Of a stretch of DNA of 64,000 nucleotides, positions 10,905 through 23,675 are shown piece by piece (position 1 is the stretch's first letter; every line of letters starts with the position of its first letter). A model generated the notes under the pieces. That model was not told the DNA's origin. It ran no database searches and was given only the letters and a program-made list of their open reading frames with translations. Source of the stretch: Allium sativum (taxonomy: Eukaryota > Streptophyta > Magnoliopsida > Asparagales > Amaryllidaceae); assembly GCA_030737875.1 (NCBI GenBank), contig CM060924.1, forward strand, positions 145,818,197-145,882,196, in the 5' to 3' direction. The position numbers were made by a program, and so were the translations under genes.

Positions 10905-11822
10905 CTTAGGGTTCTTAAAATCATTGCAATAATGTCCTTTTTATTAACAGTTATAGCATGTAACCTCACCCTTCGTCTTCTTCTGGTTATTTTCCTCTTT
11001 CTTCTATTGTTTCCTTTTTCAATTCCACTTTTTCTTATTACCGCCACCTTGTAGTGGCTTCGATTCTCCTTATTATCAACAATAGCCTCAACCTTTTGTG
11101 GAAACAAGATTTCCTTCCTTAAAGCCTTCTGAACTAGCTTCTCATAAGAGTCATTAACATGGTCGATCGGTTGTTTCCTGAAACTCTTATCTGAACCCAT
11201 AATAAATTTCTCGTTCTTTTGATAAGGAGTCTCAGTATACAAACGAGCATACTTCGATAAAGCTTCAAACTCCATTACATATTCAACGATAGGTCTTCCT
11301 CCTTGCTTCAACTCAACAAACCTCTTAAAGAGTACCGACTTCTGGATAGTAGAAATAAACATCTCCTCGAACCTAGTTTTAAATTGATCCCAAGTTATTT
11401 GGTCCTTCGGATTCTCAAGAGTTATAGAGTTCCACCAATCCATTGCTCGTTCTTGTAGCCGCCTCAATGCAAGCTTCCTCTTACTTGCATCATCAATACC
11501 AAATCTCTAAAATTTGAGCAAAAGTATCCAACCAATTCTGAATCTCAATAGTAGGTTCCGTCCCAACAAACGGTTTGCCACCCAGAGGACTATAATCCTT
11601 GTAGAGCTTCACAAAATCGACAACCCTAGGTGCCTGCATCGGAACACCATGCTCTACTGTCACTTTTAGAATGGGCATTCTCCTCATGATCGCTACCATC
11701 ATTGCCTTGAACATAGCACGATAATCGAACATTGTAGTTGCAGCTCTCGACTTGTTACCCTCACCAATCCCTCCAGTAGAAGGCTCGTCCCTAACAGCGT
11801 GTCTCGAAGTTCATCGACTCAT
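10905..11822 (-). pseudogene. Ty3-type gag of element B, decayed and truncated
   Basis: Read on the minus strand from ATG at 11822. Codon 4 is TGA where CGA (Arg) would fit. The frame continues through VVDFVKLYKDYSPLGG and EIQNWLDTFAQILEI, typical of the N-terminal part of plant Ty3 Gag. A one- or two-base indel near 11500 shifts the frame into RRLQERAMDWWNSI, then FKTRFEEMFI and VVEYVMEFEALSKY-like sequence, the retrotransposon gag domain. Near 10950 a CCHC zinc knuckle is recognisable in another frame (CYNC, two stops, KGHY, then NPKC). The gene is cut at 10905 by the end of LTR A; protease and pol are not in the window. Gag would form the virus-like particle. Non-functional. Confidence 0.85.
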
Positions 11823-11991
11823 TCTCTATCTGAAACAAGAATGATCAATCCACATTAGAGAATGGCCGAATTGGTGTTTAAGTGTTTACTAATCCAACTA
11901 AACTATATATCATAATATAGTAATCATCCATTAAAAATTACAAGTCTCTCATATGCTTTTAAGCTTGCGAACTTTAGGTAAAATCGATAAA

Positions 11992-12008
11992 CCAAGACTC
12001 TGATACCA
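11992..12008 (-). other. Primer binding site of element B
   Basis: On the minus strand TGGTATCAGAGTCTTGG follows the LTR end (...CGTCACA, LTR edge at 12011) by two bases. It is an initiator-Met-type site. The junction CGTCACATTTGGTATCAGAG is identical in A and B. Confidence 0.85.
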
Positions 12009-12010
12009 AA

Positions 12011-13509
12011 TGTGACGACTGCCCCATAACTCCTGCACCAAACTAAGCAAATAGTGTGTTGTATGACGTGCCAGGCCGATATTGGATGATCATCAAAGAT
12101 ATATAAATCGAAATAAACCTGTCATATAAATCACGGCACATGGATAATATATAATAGAAAATATATAATAGGATATAGTATAAAGCATAACTGAATGGAA
12201 AATCAAATCCCATAAACCTTTAGAGTCAACGTTACAAAACTGCTGAAAATGAATGTCCATACATCAAGCCTCACTACATATCCCTCATAGTATCAAAAGA
12301 CATCATTGTATAGTAGAAATAAAAGAATATCTAAATAGCATAGTAGTAGTATGCCAACCTCCTACTTGTCATGGCACAACATCATATATACCAAAACCTA
12401 CTACCTGTTACCTCAATCAGTTCACTACCAGTGTTGATGAGCAGCTTAAGGTAATAAGAGGGAAACATAAAACCTTGAGTCAGGCAACAGTCTTAGTAAG
12501 CGATAAAATAACTAACAACAGTTACACATGACGTATGAGAATAGACGGTTCAATCATCCGATCCATCTTAGCAACTGAAGGATTAGCACAGGATAATCAT
12601 CTACGATATGCTACTCTAGAATAGGAAAGGACATCCCATAATTCCACTTCTCTTTGATGACTTACAGTGATAGCTTACCCAGGGAAATAGAGAATAAAGC
12701 ACACAACCCACCACAGGGTGACACCCCATACCCCTAAATGTAACTCATATGAGGATGTGTTAGGGTTTATGAAGCGCTTAGATATAAAATAACAACACAG
12801 AGACTAAAATTCATAAGACAGAAATATAAAACACAACAAGTATTTTAAAATATCATTTAATAAAGAAAGTCAAATCACATTATATATTACATTTCATAAA
12901 TACCAAATTATCACCAATATGGAACCAAATACATTGTTTCGTGGAAAACCATAATATTATAGTACATAAGTAAAACTATCACTCTTAAATGTCAATACAG
13001 TAAATAGAAGATGAGAAATGAACCAATACATGAGTCTGAAATGTGTTTGAATCTATGCTGAACCGAAAAGCCAAGAATCACTACTAAGACCCTCCACTCT
13101 GCAAACCTGGTGGAAGGGGGAAGGAAGAGAGAAGGAGAAAACAAACTAGGTCAGACATAAATCTGGTGAGTTCTAGTAATATAACATGAGCATAAGCTAA
13201 GGAAGCATTAGACATATCGCCAGTTTAAGGGCATAAGAATAAAGGCATAAGCAGTAAACAAAGCTAAGCATGAATAAATATTGGCTTCTCATTCATATCC
13301 ACACTGCTACACTAACTTACCATAATATAATAGTAATTAGGCTTTACCTAATTTCTACCTGTCGATCGACTCATATAACCACAATGTGATAACATATGCC
13401 AACTATTGAACTCAGGTTTTCAATCCCAAACCGATCAACTAAAAGGACAAAGCCGTTAATCACAAGTGTTACAGTGGCTTTTTCCCTAATCGGCACGATG
13501 CACGCTCAT
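12011..13509 (-). repeat. Element B 5' LTR, part next to the primer site
   Basis: Minus-strand LTR whose end (...GTCGTCACA) is at 12011 and which is interrupted at 13510 by LTR F. Together with 20842-22656 it makes an LTR of about 3.3 kb. No ORF of note. CTCAT (13505-13509) is the left flank of the F insertion. Confidence 0.75.
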
Positions 13510-16500
13510 TGTGAAAACCCGTAACTTCCCCGTAAAGGAAAGTGTCGGATAGTTCGAGAACAAGCCACAACAGAACGCATATAAAAGAACATTTCATTGT
13601 ATATTACAACAATGCATCAGATTACAAGAATATACAGAGTATGAAACAATATTACACAGAAATATCAGAGATTTAAATTGCATTTAAATACATAGCAGCG
13701 GAAAATAATACAATACACAACTAGAATGAGATATACGGATACAAAGCTTTCCGGATATCATTCCAGCTGTAAACCAGGATCCTGTGAATATAAATCTGCA
13801 AAACCAAAACTACTAGCTGCCCGTGTCAAAATAAGGGCACCCAGAGTTTAGGTTAAAACAATAAACTCCAGGTCAGTCATGTGACTGGTGTGAGAACTAA
13901 AACAGTTATTATTCATTATTTTAAAAGTTAGGTAAATCAAGGGACCACGCCGTATAACACGGAACGGGTTTCCTCCCAAGAATACCGGTGCATAAAACAA
14001 ACAGCGCAATGCTAAATAAAGAAAAATGAAGCTGTTATAAGACCCAGGTCCCATCACACAATGCAACGCAGCCGAGGATAGGGTTTTCCCTTATAACAGC
14101 CAAAGAATGCTTGATACGGTTAAAACAAATCGTTTGATACTATTATAAGTGCATAGTGTATAAAATAACTTCAAATCATAAGTATCAATCATAGGCGGCA
14201 TGAGCACCCCATCCCACTATGTCGCCATACTAGGCTCTACAAATAAAACCGCAAATGTCACGTATTTGGAAATTGGATTTCCGTCTATGAACCGAGGCAA
14301 AAGATAGTCCTCAACCGATTCGAGACTGCCTAGCCCGAGTCTCAGGATCAGAACGCATCGACCCTTGGATCGTCAGGGCCGGTCCACTGATGTGGATTAA
14401 ACTTAAATCCTGAACACTGCGTTTCGCCGCCCTTTGGGGCGTAAGCGAGCCAACGAATGACTCCATCGGACCCGGATCGTCCGATCTAACCGAGGCGCCT
14501 CGCAACAGCAACAACCACATAAGTCAAACTCGTCAGGGCGTGTAAAACCACTGACGCCACTTCTAGCTAGGAGGAAACGCAGGCCCTCCCTGAGGTCCTC
14601 TCCCGTTTTTGGTTCATACCGGGTGTGAAACACGCGAAGTAAACGTTACACAAAGCTACGCCACACAGGCCTTGCTTTGATCGTCACCACAAGAACTTTG
14701 CTTTTCAACAGAAGCCTCGATCAATTGCCACTTAGGCATGCCACACAGGCAATTCACTCCATGCGTTTGATATCCATCAATATATAACCCTTGAGCTCGT
14801 ACGTCTCAGAGAAGGGCGTTAAGCAAGAGAATAAATTCTCCGCCGCCAAACAGATATATATTTAATAGAGATCAATCACACGGACTAAAATCCAATGTCA
14901 GACACACAGTCCATTTACAAGTTCGTTCTGGGGCTGAATGAAACCGGAGGCACCTAGTACCCCGCATATCCATCGATCTCCAAGTACGTCTGGACGATCA
15001 CCAATTGTTTCCATCTTCTTGGGTGTACAGCCCAATCAAGATCATCAGTAATCACCCAAACGACGTGAAGACTTCCGGTCTTCGACCATCGTCTTCATCT
15101 TCGACTTATCGTCGTATCAGTTATTCAGAATGGGATAAACCCGGTCTTTCCGAATAACTCGCGTATATTTTAAATAAGTGTTACACAAACACAACATACG
15201 CCTCATTCCAATTCATCAGTCATTAACCGTAAATTAATCAAGAGAATAATCCCCCAAATATTAACCCCGAAGGCCGAAACCAACATCAGATCAATATCCA
15301 GAAAAACCATTCTGCTTGGCTAACCGACAGTTAGTTTCTAAATTTCACATTCATAGGGAAAGGTTCCCATTAATTTTATCCAAGATAAATTCCTTGAATT
15401 TATTCTTTATTCTATTTTTGAACCTCAATTCAAACTAGTCGGGATTAGCGAACCTTACCGAAGTAATCATTTATTTTAATTTCCCAATCCCAACCTATTC
15501 ATCCCATGAAGTAAAACTGGTAATACTCCATATCTAACACTACAGTGTTATCGGTAAATTCAATTACCATTTCACGTTCAAATCTAATTAAAGATTTAAC
15601 TATCGCCTGGAGCAAAACTGGTGATACTCCATTTTCGATCATTTCAATCTAATTAAAGATTCATTAAAACTCCACTTAGTTTTAATCGTTAACTGGGTTA
15701 AAGAATCTGTGTCATTTAAAACACGGTTCACGATAAACCCAAAGTCACATTCCATTGATTATCGGGTTAAAGAACGAGTGTTATTTAAAACACTGTTCAC
15801 GATAAACCCAAAAATCAATATCAATTCAATTCCAATTAAATATTATTTAATTGGTACACTTCATTAAATCTAAATAAAAAGATTTAATCTTTTCTCAACT
15901 GGGTTCAAGAACAGTGTTAGTGAAGACACCATTCACGACAAACCCAAATCACATTTGATATTAAATACAAGGCTCTGAATAGAAAATATATCGTCTTATA
16001 TTCAATATCAAATTCCACGACAAACAAATATCATATTGGAAATAACGATAAACATATCTATATCTTTCAAATTCCCATAACAATATCTGTATCATCACGA
16101 AATCCAATATCGAAATATTCCGAAGACAATTTCGATTCAAATCCATTTCAATATAATTATTGGAAATTCTGGTTATTTTTAAAACCCTTTTCAAATTCAA
16201 TTTATTTATTTAAAAATAAATAGAATTATAGTTCTAGTTCAAAACTAGTTCATTTCGATAAAAATCTATTTTTATCTTTTCAAATATGGAGTTTTTCATC
16301 CCAAATCTTCACAAATCATTTCTTATGATTTTACACAAATTATTACTATTTTTAATAATTTTATCAAGGCCCGTACAGTCGATTTCCATCAACGGCTATC
16401 GAACTGCACTTACAGCGACCTTCTTCAAATTTGATTTGGACATAATTCCAAATCCAACCGTTAGATTTCAAATTTCTAATATTCGTTAGAAAGCTCTTTT

Positions 16501-16959
16501 CGATACGAACCCAACGGTTCCGGTTTTAGGAGAATCCGACGGGCGGATCTCCCGTAATGTCCGTTTGAAATAAATGGTCGAAATTCACGAACTGCCGCGG
16601 CGCGGCGCGTTCTATTCAGGCCATTATATTATATATATAATATATATTTCGTCGATTTCTATTTAAAACGAATTATATAAATAGTTTTAAATTCGTTTCA
16701 AAAGCAATTTCAACTTCCATTTCAATTCAAATCAAAATTGAATTCTTCTTTATAAATTCGTTTTAAAATTCATTTCTATTCAATTCAAATTTCAATTCAA
16801 TTTGAATTCATTTCAATTCGCTTTCAATTCAATTTGAATTCGTTTTCAATTTAATTCAATTCCAACGTCATTTTCTATTCGATTCAATTCAAATTGGTTT
16901 TCTATTCGATTCAATTCAAATTGGTTTTCTATTCGAATCAAATTCGTTATATATTCAAT

Positions 16960-17250
16960 TGAAATCACATTCGTTTTCTATTCAATTCATTTCGAAATCG
17001 TTTTCAATTCAATTCATTTCGAAATCGTTTTCAATTCAATTCATTTCGAAATCGTTTTCAATTCAATTCATTTCGAAATCGTTATATATTCAATTCATTT
17101 CGAAATCGTTATATATTCAATTCATTTCGAAATCGTTATATATTCAATTCATTTCGAAATCGTTATATATTCAATTCATTTCGAAATCGTTATATATTCA
17201 ATTCATTTCGAAATCGTTATATATTCAATTCATTTCAAAATGAATAAAAT
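16960..17250 (-). repeat. 27-bp minisatellite in LTR F
   Basis: About ten units of TTCAATTCATTTCGAAATCG plus 7 bp. Two subtypes follow one another: TTTTCAATTC first, then TATATATTC, showing stepwise expansion of the second subtype. Irregular related units extend back to about 16700. The open frame with a 9-residue repeat across it is an artefact. Confidence 0.85.
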
Positions 17251-17363
17251 CGATATAAATATCGTTCACGTCAAAATGGCGTCAATCTAATCAACACGGC
17301 TTCATAAATTTCTATTTTCAAATATTCTATTTCAAATATTTCTTTTTCAAAATAGTTGTCAAT

Positions 17364-17990
17364 ACTAAAATATTTCGTTCAACACATGACCAATCTCAAT
17401 GGATGAGTACTGTCAACACATGAACCTTTATTTTATATTGATAAAGATGTAAATTTTATTACTAAAATATTTCGTTCAACACATGACCAGTCTCAATGGA
17501 TGAGTACCGTCAACACATGAACCTTTATTTTATACTGATAAAGATGTAAATTTTATTACTAAAGTATTTCGTTCAACACATGACCAATCTCAATGGATGA
17601 GTACTGTCAACACATGAACCTTTATTTTATACTGATAAAGATGTAAATTTTATTACTAAAGTATTTCGTTCAACACATGACCAATCTCAATGGATGAGTT
17701 TGATAAAGATGTAAATTTTATTACTAAAATATTTCTTTCAACACATGACCAATCTCAATGGATGAGTACTGTCAACACATGAACCTTTATTTTATATTGA
17801 TAAAGATGTAAATTTTATTACTAAAATATTTCGTTCAACACATGACCAATCTCAATGGATGAGTACTGTCAACACATGAACCTTTATTTTATATTGATAA
17901 AGATGTAAATTTTATTACTGAAATATTTCGTTCAACACATGACCAATCTCAATGGATGAGTACTGTCAACACATGAACCTTTATTTTATA
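17364..17990 (-). repeat. 97-bp tandem repeat in LTR F
   Basis: Units begin at about 17364, 17461, 17558, 17655, 17722, 17820 and 17917. The period is 97 bp; one unit has lost 30 bp. Each contains TTTCGTTCAACACATGACCA and CAATGGATGAGTACTGTCAA. LTR A holds only one copy of this sequence (about 7240-7330), so the expansion is specific to F. Confidence 0.88.
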
Positions 17991-18857
17991 TTATTCTTTA
18001 TTTTCTAAATTGGAATGAGGCTCAATCAATCACCATATAATGTTAATTATATGGATTTTCATACATTACACACATATAATAGCATTGAAAAATAATCAAC
18101 CATCAACCAAAGTGCACTACACTGTATAAGCATCAAATATAGATATCTAACGCTTATAACAGCCTGCAAATCAATCGATCGACATATTTAATCAATCAGG
18201 ATGAGTGAACTTCAAATTTCATCCCAACACCCGTGTGGGGTTTCAAACAATCAAACACAGATTTTAGTTGTGCAGTTGGGCGATGTGTAAAATTTACCGT
18301 CCCAATCAATGTCAGTCAAATCGGTGTATATAAACAAACCGTTCGGTTTGTAAATGAATATTTATTTATTCACATTCACTATATTCATATTCACGTTAAA
18401 AATTCTATTTTTAACGATAAAACATTTTATTTTAACATATGAATTTCTATTCAGTTCATTCTTTAAATAAAATGGTATTTTTATTTTCTAACTTACTTTA
18501 GAAAATTTCGGCGGCATAACGGCACGATACTAGAAACGGGACAAGGCCTAGCCTTATCCCCGGTCTAGTGAAGGCCCACGCCATTCACACATCAATCAAA
18601 TTCACCAAACAACCAAATTCAAATCAAATTATCTAACTAATTTATGCAACCAAACAAACAAGTCCATGGTCTGTGGACGAATGTGTCGGGTGCTACTAAG
18701 CACCGTCTGCATCCTAGTATATATATATAACTAGAAAAAGAAATTGAAAGGTGAGAAATTCTCACAGATAGCTATCCTAGCTCCACGGCACTTCATTGAT
18801 AGAAATCTTCATCGCTATTGCATCCTCGTCATCTTCGTTGCCCGTAGCCACTACATA

Positions 18858-19160
18858 TGTAAAAATCGAATTTTTACTTCGCTATTCAATTATAGAAAAA
18901 TCAAATTTTTATTTCGATGTTCAATATATAAAAATCACATTTTTACTTCGATGTTCAATATATAAAAATCATATTTTTACTTCGATGTTCAATATATAAA
19001 AAATCATATTTTTACTTCGATGTTCAATATATAAAAAATCATATTTTTACTTCGATGTTCAATATATAAAAATCATATTTTTACTTCGATGTTCAATATA
19101 TAAAAATCATATTTTTACTTCGATGTTCAATATATTAAAATCATATTTTTACTTCGATGA
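18858..19160 (-). repeat. 34-bp minisatellite in LTR F
   Basis: About eight units of CGATGTTCAATATATAAAAA followed by TCATATTTTTACTT, with occasional extra A. Homologous to the four-unit array at 6231-6372 in LTR A. Confidence 0.85.
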
Positions 19161-19239
19161 AAAATGAAATCTTTACTTTGCTGTTCATATATAGGAAAAT
19201 CAATCTCTTTATAAAGGAAAAATTCAGTTTTTGTTAACA

Positions 19240-19560
19240 ATAAAAATTCCGTTCTTATTAACTATAAAAATCAGTTTTTTATTAACTCTAAAAATCAGTT
19301 TTTATCAACTCTAAAAATCAGTTTTTTATCAACTCTAAAAATCAGTTTTTATCAACTCTAAAAATCAGTTTTTATCAACTCTAAAAATCAGTTTTTATCA
19401 ACTCTAAAAATCAGTTTTTATCAACTCTAAAAATCAGTTTTTATTAACTCTAAAAATCAGTTTTTTTTAACTCTAAAAATCAGTTTTTATTAACTCTAAA
19501 AATCAGTTTTTTTTAACTCTAAAAATCATTTTTTATTAACTCTAAAAATCAGTTTTAAAC
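19240..19560 (-). repeat. About 22-bp minisatellite in LTR F
   Basis: Some 13-14 units of TCAACTCTAAAAATCAGTTT with one to three extra T or A bases. The corresponding place in LTR A is a less regular T-rich repeat (5846-6060). Confidence 0.85.
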
Positions 19561-19589
19561 CACGAAAACAAGAATCTTACAGTATTTGA

Positions 19590-20070
19590 AATGAGGAAGG
19601 GGGGGGAGTGCTTACAGGTGCGGATCGAGGAGGGTGGTCTGCGTGGCCAGGTGGAAGGCGACAACGGGTAGCAGCGGCATCCGGCGTTCGAATCTGGGGC
19701 TCGCGACTGGCTTGGGGGTTAGGGCTCGAGGGGGATGGCGCCGACGTGGAGGAGGATCGGAGGGACAGAGGAGAACGAGAAGAGGAGGAACGGGAAGAAG
19801 GGGGAAGGCGCTTGATCGGAGGTGGAGGAGATGGGCGGCGGGATCGAGGGCGAGGGCACTTCGATTTTTTTTCTTTTTTTTTTTTGTTTCTGACTTTCAT
19901 TTTGAACGGGGGGAGGGGGGGCAGAACGTATAGGGGAGGAGAGGGTTTTAGTTTTTTTAATTATTTTATTTCCAAAAAGTTGAGTTTAACATACGACCCC
20001 TGAACGAGGTCCACCGCCTGTCGTCCATAGCGTTTTACCCCCATTCCGAACACAATGGGATATGTATCGC
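19590..20070 (-). promoter_or_regulatory. GC-rich leader-like region and conserved block in LTR F
   Basis: Counterpart of 5356-5825 in LTR A, read on the minus strand: the conserved block at about 20004-20070, an A-rich tract, then GC-rich sequence to about 19590. Open frames of 99-131 codons on the plus strand here are arginine/glycine-rich products of base composition and unlike any family I know. Confidence 0.4.
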
Positions 20071-20841
20071 AGGTTGATTCGATCATTTGAATCAGTTTCC
20101 GTTTAATTTACATTTAAATCACTATATTGAATTTTAAACGTACATTTCAATTTACTGGGGTCACATATTAACTCGATAAATTCCACAAAAATATTTCTAG
20201 CTTCGTATTGACGATACGGTCCTAACAAAACTAGTTTCGTCGAATTCTGAGACCGTTTGAAAAATGGCTAATTTCCAGTCGATTAAAATCGACTGAAACT
20301 AGTCAAACGCGTTTTCCTTTTCCACGCTCACATATCGATTCGAAAAATTATGAAATTTGAAATCTAGCAATGGTTTGACACCACGGACCCAACAAAACTG
20401 GTTTCGTCGAAATCCGAGGTCGTTTGCAAAATGTCCATTTTTTAAGGGCCTGAATTCCATAGCGACTATTCAGAATTTTCAACTGGACATATCTTTTGAT
20501 TCCCGCTATGAAATCTTGATTTTTCGGATTCGTTGGGAAGATATTATCAATTAGATCCTAATTTTTTTGGTTTCACTAAAATCCGGATTGTTTTGCACCC
20601 GGTATGTTCAATTGAAGTTTGAAATCGAATTATCGAACTACCGCGCCATTTTCAATTCTATTTATAATTATATATAAATATTTATATTCTGATGACGACG
20701 TATATAATATACACATTCGAATAATATTCAAAATAAATTTCTCGTCGATTTTATTTAAAATAATTCATTTTAAATAATCAAAATTCGCTAAAATTGCCAA
20801 AATAAAAATTTTAAACTGGCCCAGATTTTCGGGTTGTTACA

Positions 20842-22656
20842 CTGATCGTCCCACCGCAACGCTCCTGTACCCACCTCGTTTTAACCTCTTACTATTCAGC
20901 ACAATAAAGCTTTCCCTCGCCTATGCCTAGTGTTATACCTCCATAGATGATAATTGGGATACTTCCTAATATGGGTGCACAGCCAAATATGCAGTTGACA
21001 CAAGCCACCTCTTAAACTTGGTCCCAATTTACTATTATATTAGGCTGCTTACTTTTTCTAACCAGCCCCGCGCTATAGGAACAGACCTAGAGTACAATTT
21101 TATCATTTCATTAGGCCTCATATTTTTCCTAATTAGCCCCCACGCTATCAAAATGGACATACGAGTCACTTATTTTCCCCAATCAGCATCATGTTGTCGG
21201 AACGAACCTACGAGCCACTTATTTTCCCCAATCAGCCCCATGCTGCCGGAACGGACTCCCTTATCTTAGCTTATTGATTTCATCTTTAATTTAACTTAAC
21301 ACAATTTAAATTTATTAATAAGCCCAATATAACCTCATGTTATAATCCTAGGTTGTATTAAACATTCTAGATAATGTTTATCTTTTCGTACAACCCAACC
21401 TCGCGTTACTTAGCGTCCAACTAAGTTTGTCCTATTTAAATGTTTGCATGTTCTCCAATCATATGTTAAGCTTTATCCCCAATTTACAGTCCAATTCTGA
21501 TTATAGTATTTAATCAATTCTAACATGCCCAATTATCCATTTTTCTTCAATTCCAACGTTACTCCAATTTTAGCGCAAAGTTACGATAAAGGCCTAGGAT
21601 CTCTTTAGGCTTAGGCTCGGCAATAAAATAAAAAGGGAAATGGACTAGGCTACTCGCAAGGTCTAGACTCAAAAATACACAAAACAAATAAAATAGGGCA
21701 TAACCCAACTGTAAATAAAACCATAACAAGGAAGGGGATAGAAGAAGGAGAGTTACTTATAAACAGTAAATAACTAGAAAGAAATAGGAATAAACAGTAA
21801 ATAAATTACAGTAATTTTACTGAAAAACTAAACATAGAAATACTGCAAATTACAGTAAACATTAAACTTGGAAACTTAAAAATATTTAACTGTCTACCTT
21901 TTCATACATAAATTACTAATCTAGGAATCACATAAAAACTCACAGATCAGATGAAAAGAGCTTCCCCTGCGGCCTTTCTTTATTCTAGCAGAACCTCTAC
22001 CTCCAGAAGTATTTATAAAAATAAATATTTACAAGTATAGAACTTCTATATCCCCATAATTTTTTTAATTACTTGTCCCCTCGTAAATTTGAGGATAGGA
22101 CTGGGGAAGAAGAAGAAGAAGAGAGAACGAATGGATGTGAAGAAATGAGAGAGGCTCTGCTAGTCCACTTATATAGTATACTGGATATCCTCAATCGTGA
22201 TTAAAAATAAAACAAAGCCACATTAGAAAATAACGTTCAAATTCATCAAATTTTACATGCGCACTAAGATGCGCGCCTATAGGGGTGATGGGTCGACCCA
22301 GTCTCCCTTGGGTCGACATAGGAGCGACCTAAGGACCCTTGGGTCGACAAAGGGTCGACCCAAGGACCCTCGGGTCGACGCTAGGTGAACACAAGTGGGA
22401 ATGGAGTCATCCCACTCAGCCTGTTCTTGATATATTACATATTATTATAATTTTTGGTTTAACTTCTTTAATTCATAACTTATTCATTTTAACTATGATT
22501 TCAGCAAACCAATTGTCCATTTAAATCATAAAATTATAGCAGACCAAATGGTGCTAGTCCCGTTGTCTAGTTATGAAATTTTTCTGATTAATATTTATTT
22601 TAATTTATTACCCTTTTCTATTTAATTATTATTTATTGAAATTCGGGTGTTATACA
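20842..22656 (-). repeat. Element B 5' LTR, outer part
   Basis: The LTR start on the minus strand is TGTATAACACCCG at 22656. It contains three related ~53-bp repeats (about 21108-21255, with TTATTTTCCCCAATCAGC) and a cluster of GGGTCGAC palindromes (about 22288-22380). The outward flank TAGCA (22657-22661) would be the target-site copy; its partner is not in the window. Confidence 0.7.
22288..22380. repeat. Cluster of GGGTCGAC(CC) palindromes
   Basis: About five copies of GGGTCGAC within 95 bp, two extended to GGGTCGACCCA, separated by AAGGACCCT-like spacers. They lie in the upstream part of LTR B and could be a short regulatory repeat. Confidence 0.6.
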
Positions 22657-23559
22657 TAGCATTAATAACATCCAATATCCTAGCTATCACCACTAAATCC
22701 TTAAATCCATTGATACTTGAATTTGATTTCATCAATCAAAAGGGCTAATGGAAACCCCGGTTCTAGTCGGACTGCCATACAACCTTCCTGTGTATATTTG
22801 CCTCAATCATCTAAGACAATTAGATCACTCCAATATGAGCTCAATCAAGGGTAAACGATCCTACCTGATCCTAATGGACATCCCCATGATTCCCATGCTT
22901 TGTGTCCATTAGAACCTTCGACAATCAATGATTCTTTGGCACTTTAAATTCGTCGAGCCTTCCTTCTCGGCAATTTCTTCCATAGATCAAGATACCTCCC
23001 GAAAAAATTCCATTATCATCCTTGATTAATTCCTGCCTGAGTCAATCCATCGTCATACTCAGTCAATATCATCCCGCGACCAGCATCACATCCATCCTAC
23101 CTCGACCACTCCATCCTGAGTTCACAATTGAAGTACCATTCCTACTGGAGTCGTATCTTGATCATCTGAAGTCCTTCAGCCACTCAACTTCACCAAACAA
23201 CCCCAAGTAGTGTCAAAATCGTGCTCCCTAAATATGAGCATTCCTTCATGCAACGTCATGGTTCGGTACTGATCCATTAAGCATGGATCAGTATCGGTCC
23301 ATCTAGCACAATTTTGCTAAGTTATTGGCTTTGGTCCATCACTGCTTCGAGAGCTTGCTGTTGGTCCATCTTTGTAGCCAAATTCTGAATGTGCTAAAAC
23401 CTCTGCCAGTCCATCACAACCCTCAAGCAACTAGCCTTCGACCCATGCAAAATCACATCCAATTCACTTGAATATTTGTACACAAACTTTTCACTTGAAT
23501 ATTTGTACACAACCTCGATTTACCACCAAGATGCCACGCCTGAAATATCTTCACAACCC

Positions 23560-23675
23560 GACCATCCTGCATGGATCGATACCGATCCATCAAGCATGGA
23601 TTTGTGTCGATCCATTAACCATGGATCTATGTCGATCCATCAATCATGGATTTGTGTCGATCCATGTACTTAGGG
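23560..23675. repeat. About 30-bp tandem repeat with CGATCCAT/ATGGATC
   Basis: Three to four units containing GTGTCGATCCAT and CATGGAT. Related motifs occur at 23265-23305. Reading frames across it are repetitive and not genes. Confidence 0.7.

Larger units (their letters stand above)
13510..20841 (-). mobile_element. LTR F: 7332-bp LTR inserted in LTR B, probably a solo LTR
   Basis: On the minus strand it starts TGTAACAACCCG (20841) and ends CGGGTTTTCACA (13510), and it is homologous to LTR A over most of its length. Flanks are CTCAT (13505-13509) and CTGAT (20842-20846), a 5-bp target-site duplication with one mismatch. No internal region adjoins either side, so a solo LTR from LTR-LTR recombination is the simplest reading. 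The last 55 bp or so differ completely from LTR A. It is longer than A because several minisatellites are expanded. It has three GGGTT hairpins (about 15690-15950) where A has five. Confidence 0.82.

Noticed and set aside
16960..19560. CRISPR-like arrays
   Set aside because: Units are contiguous without unique spacers and lie in a plant LTR; they are minisatellites.
19577..20003. Open frames of 99-131 codons in GC-rich DNA, also 5562-5824 and 25753-26001
   Set aside because: Low-complexity Arg/Gly/Pro/Ser translations in the conserved GC-rich part of each LTR, present on both strands; no family resemblance.
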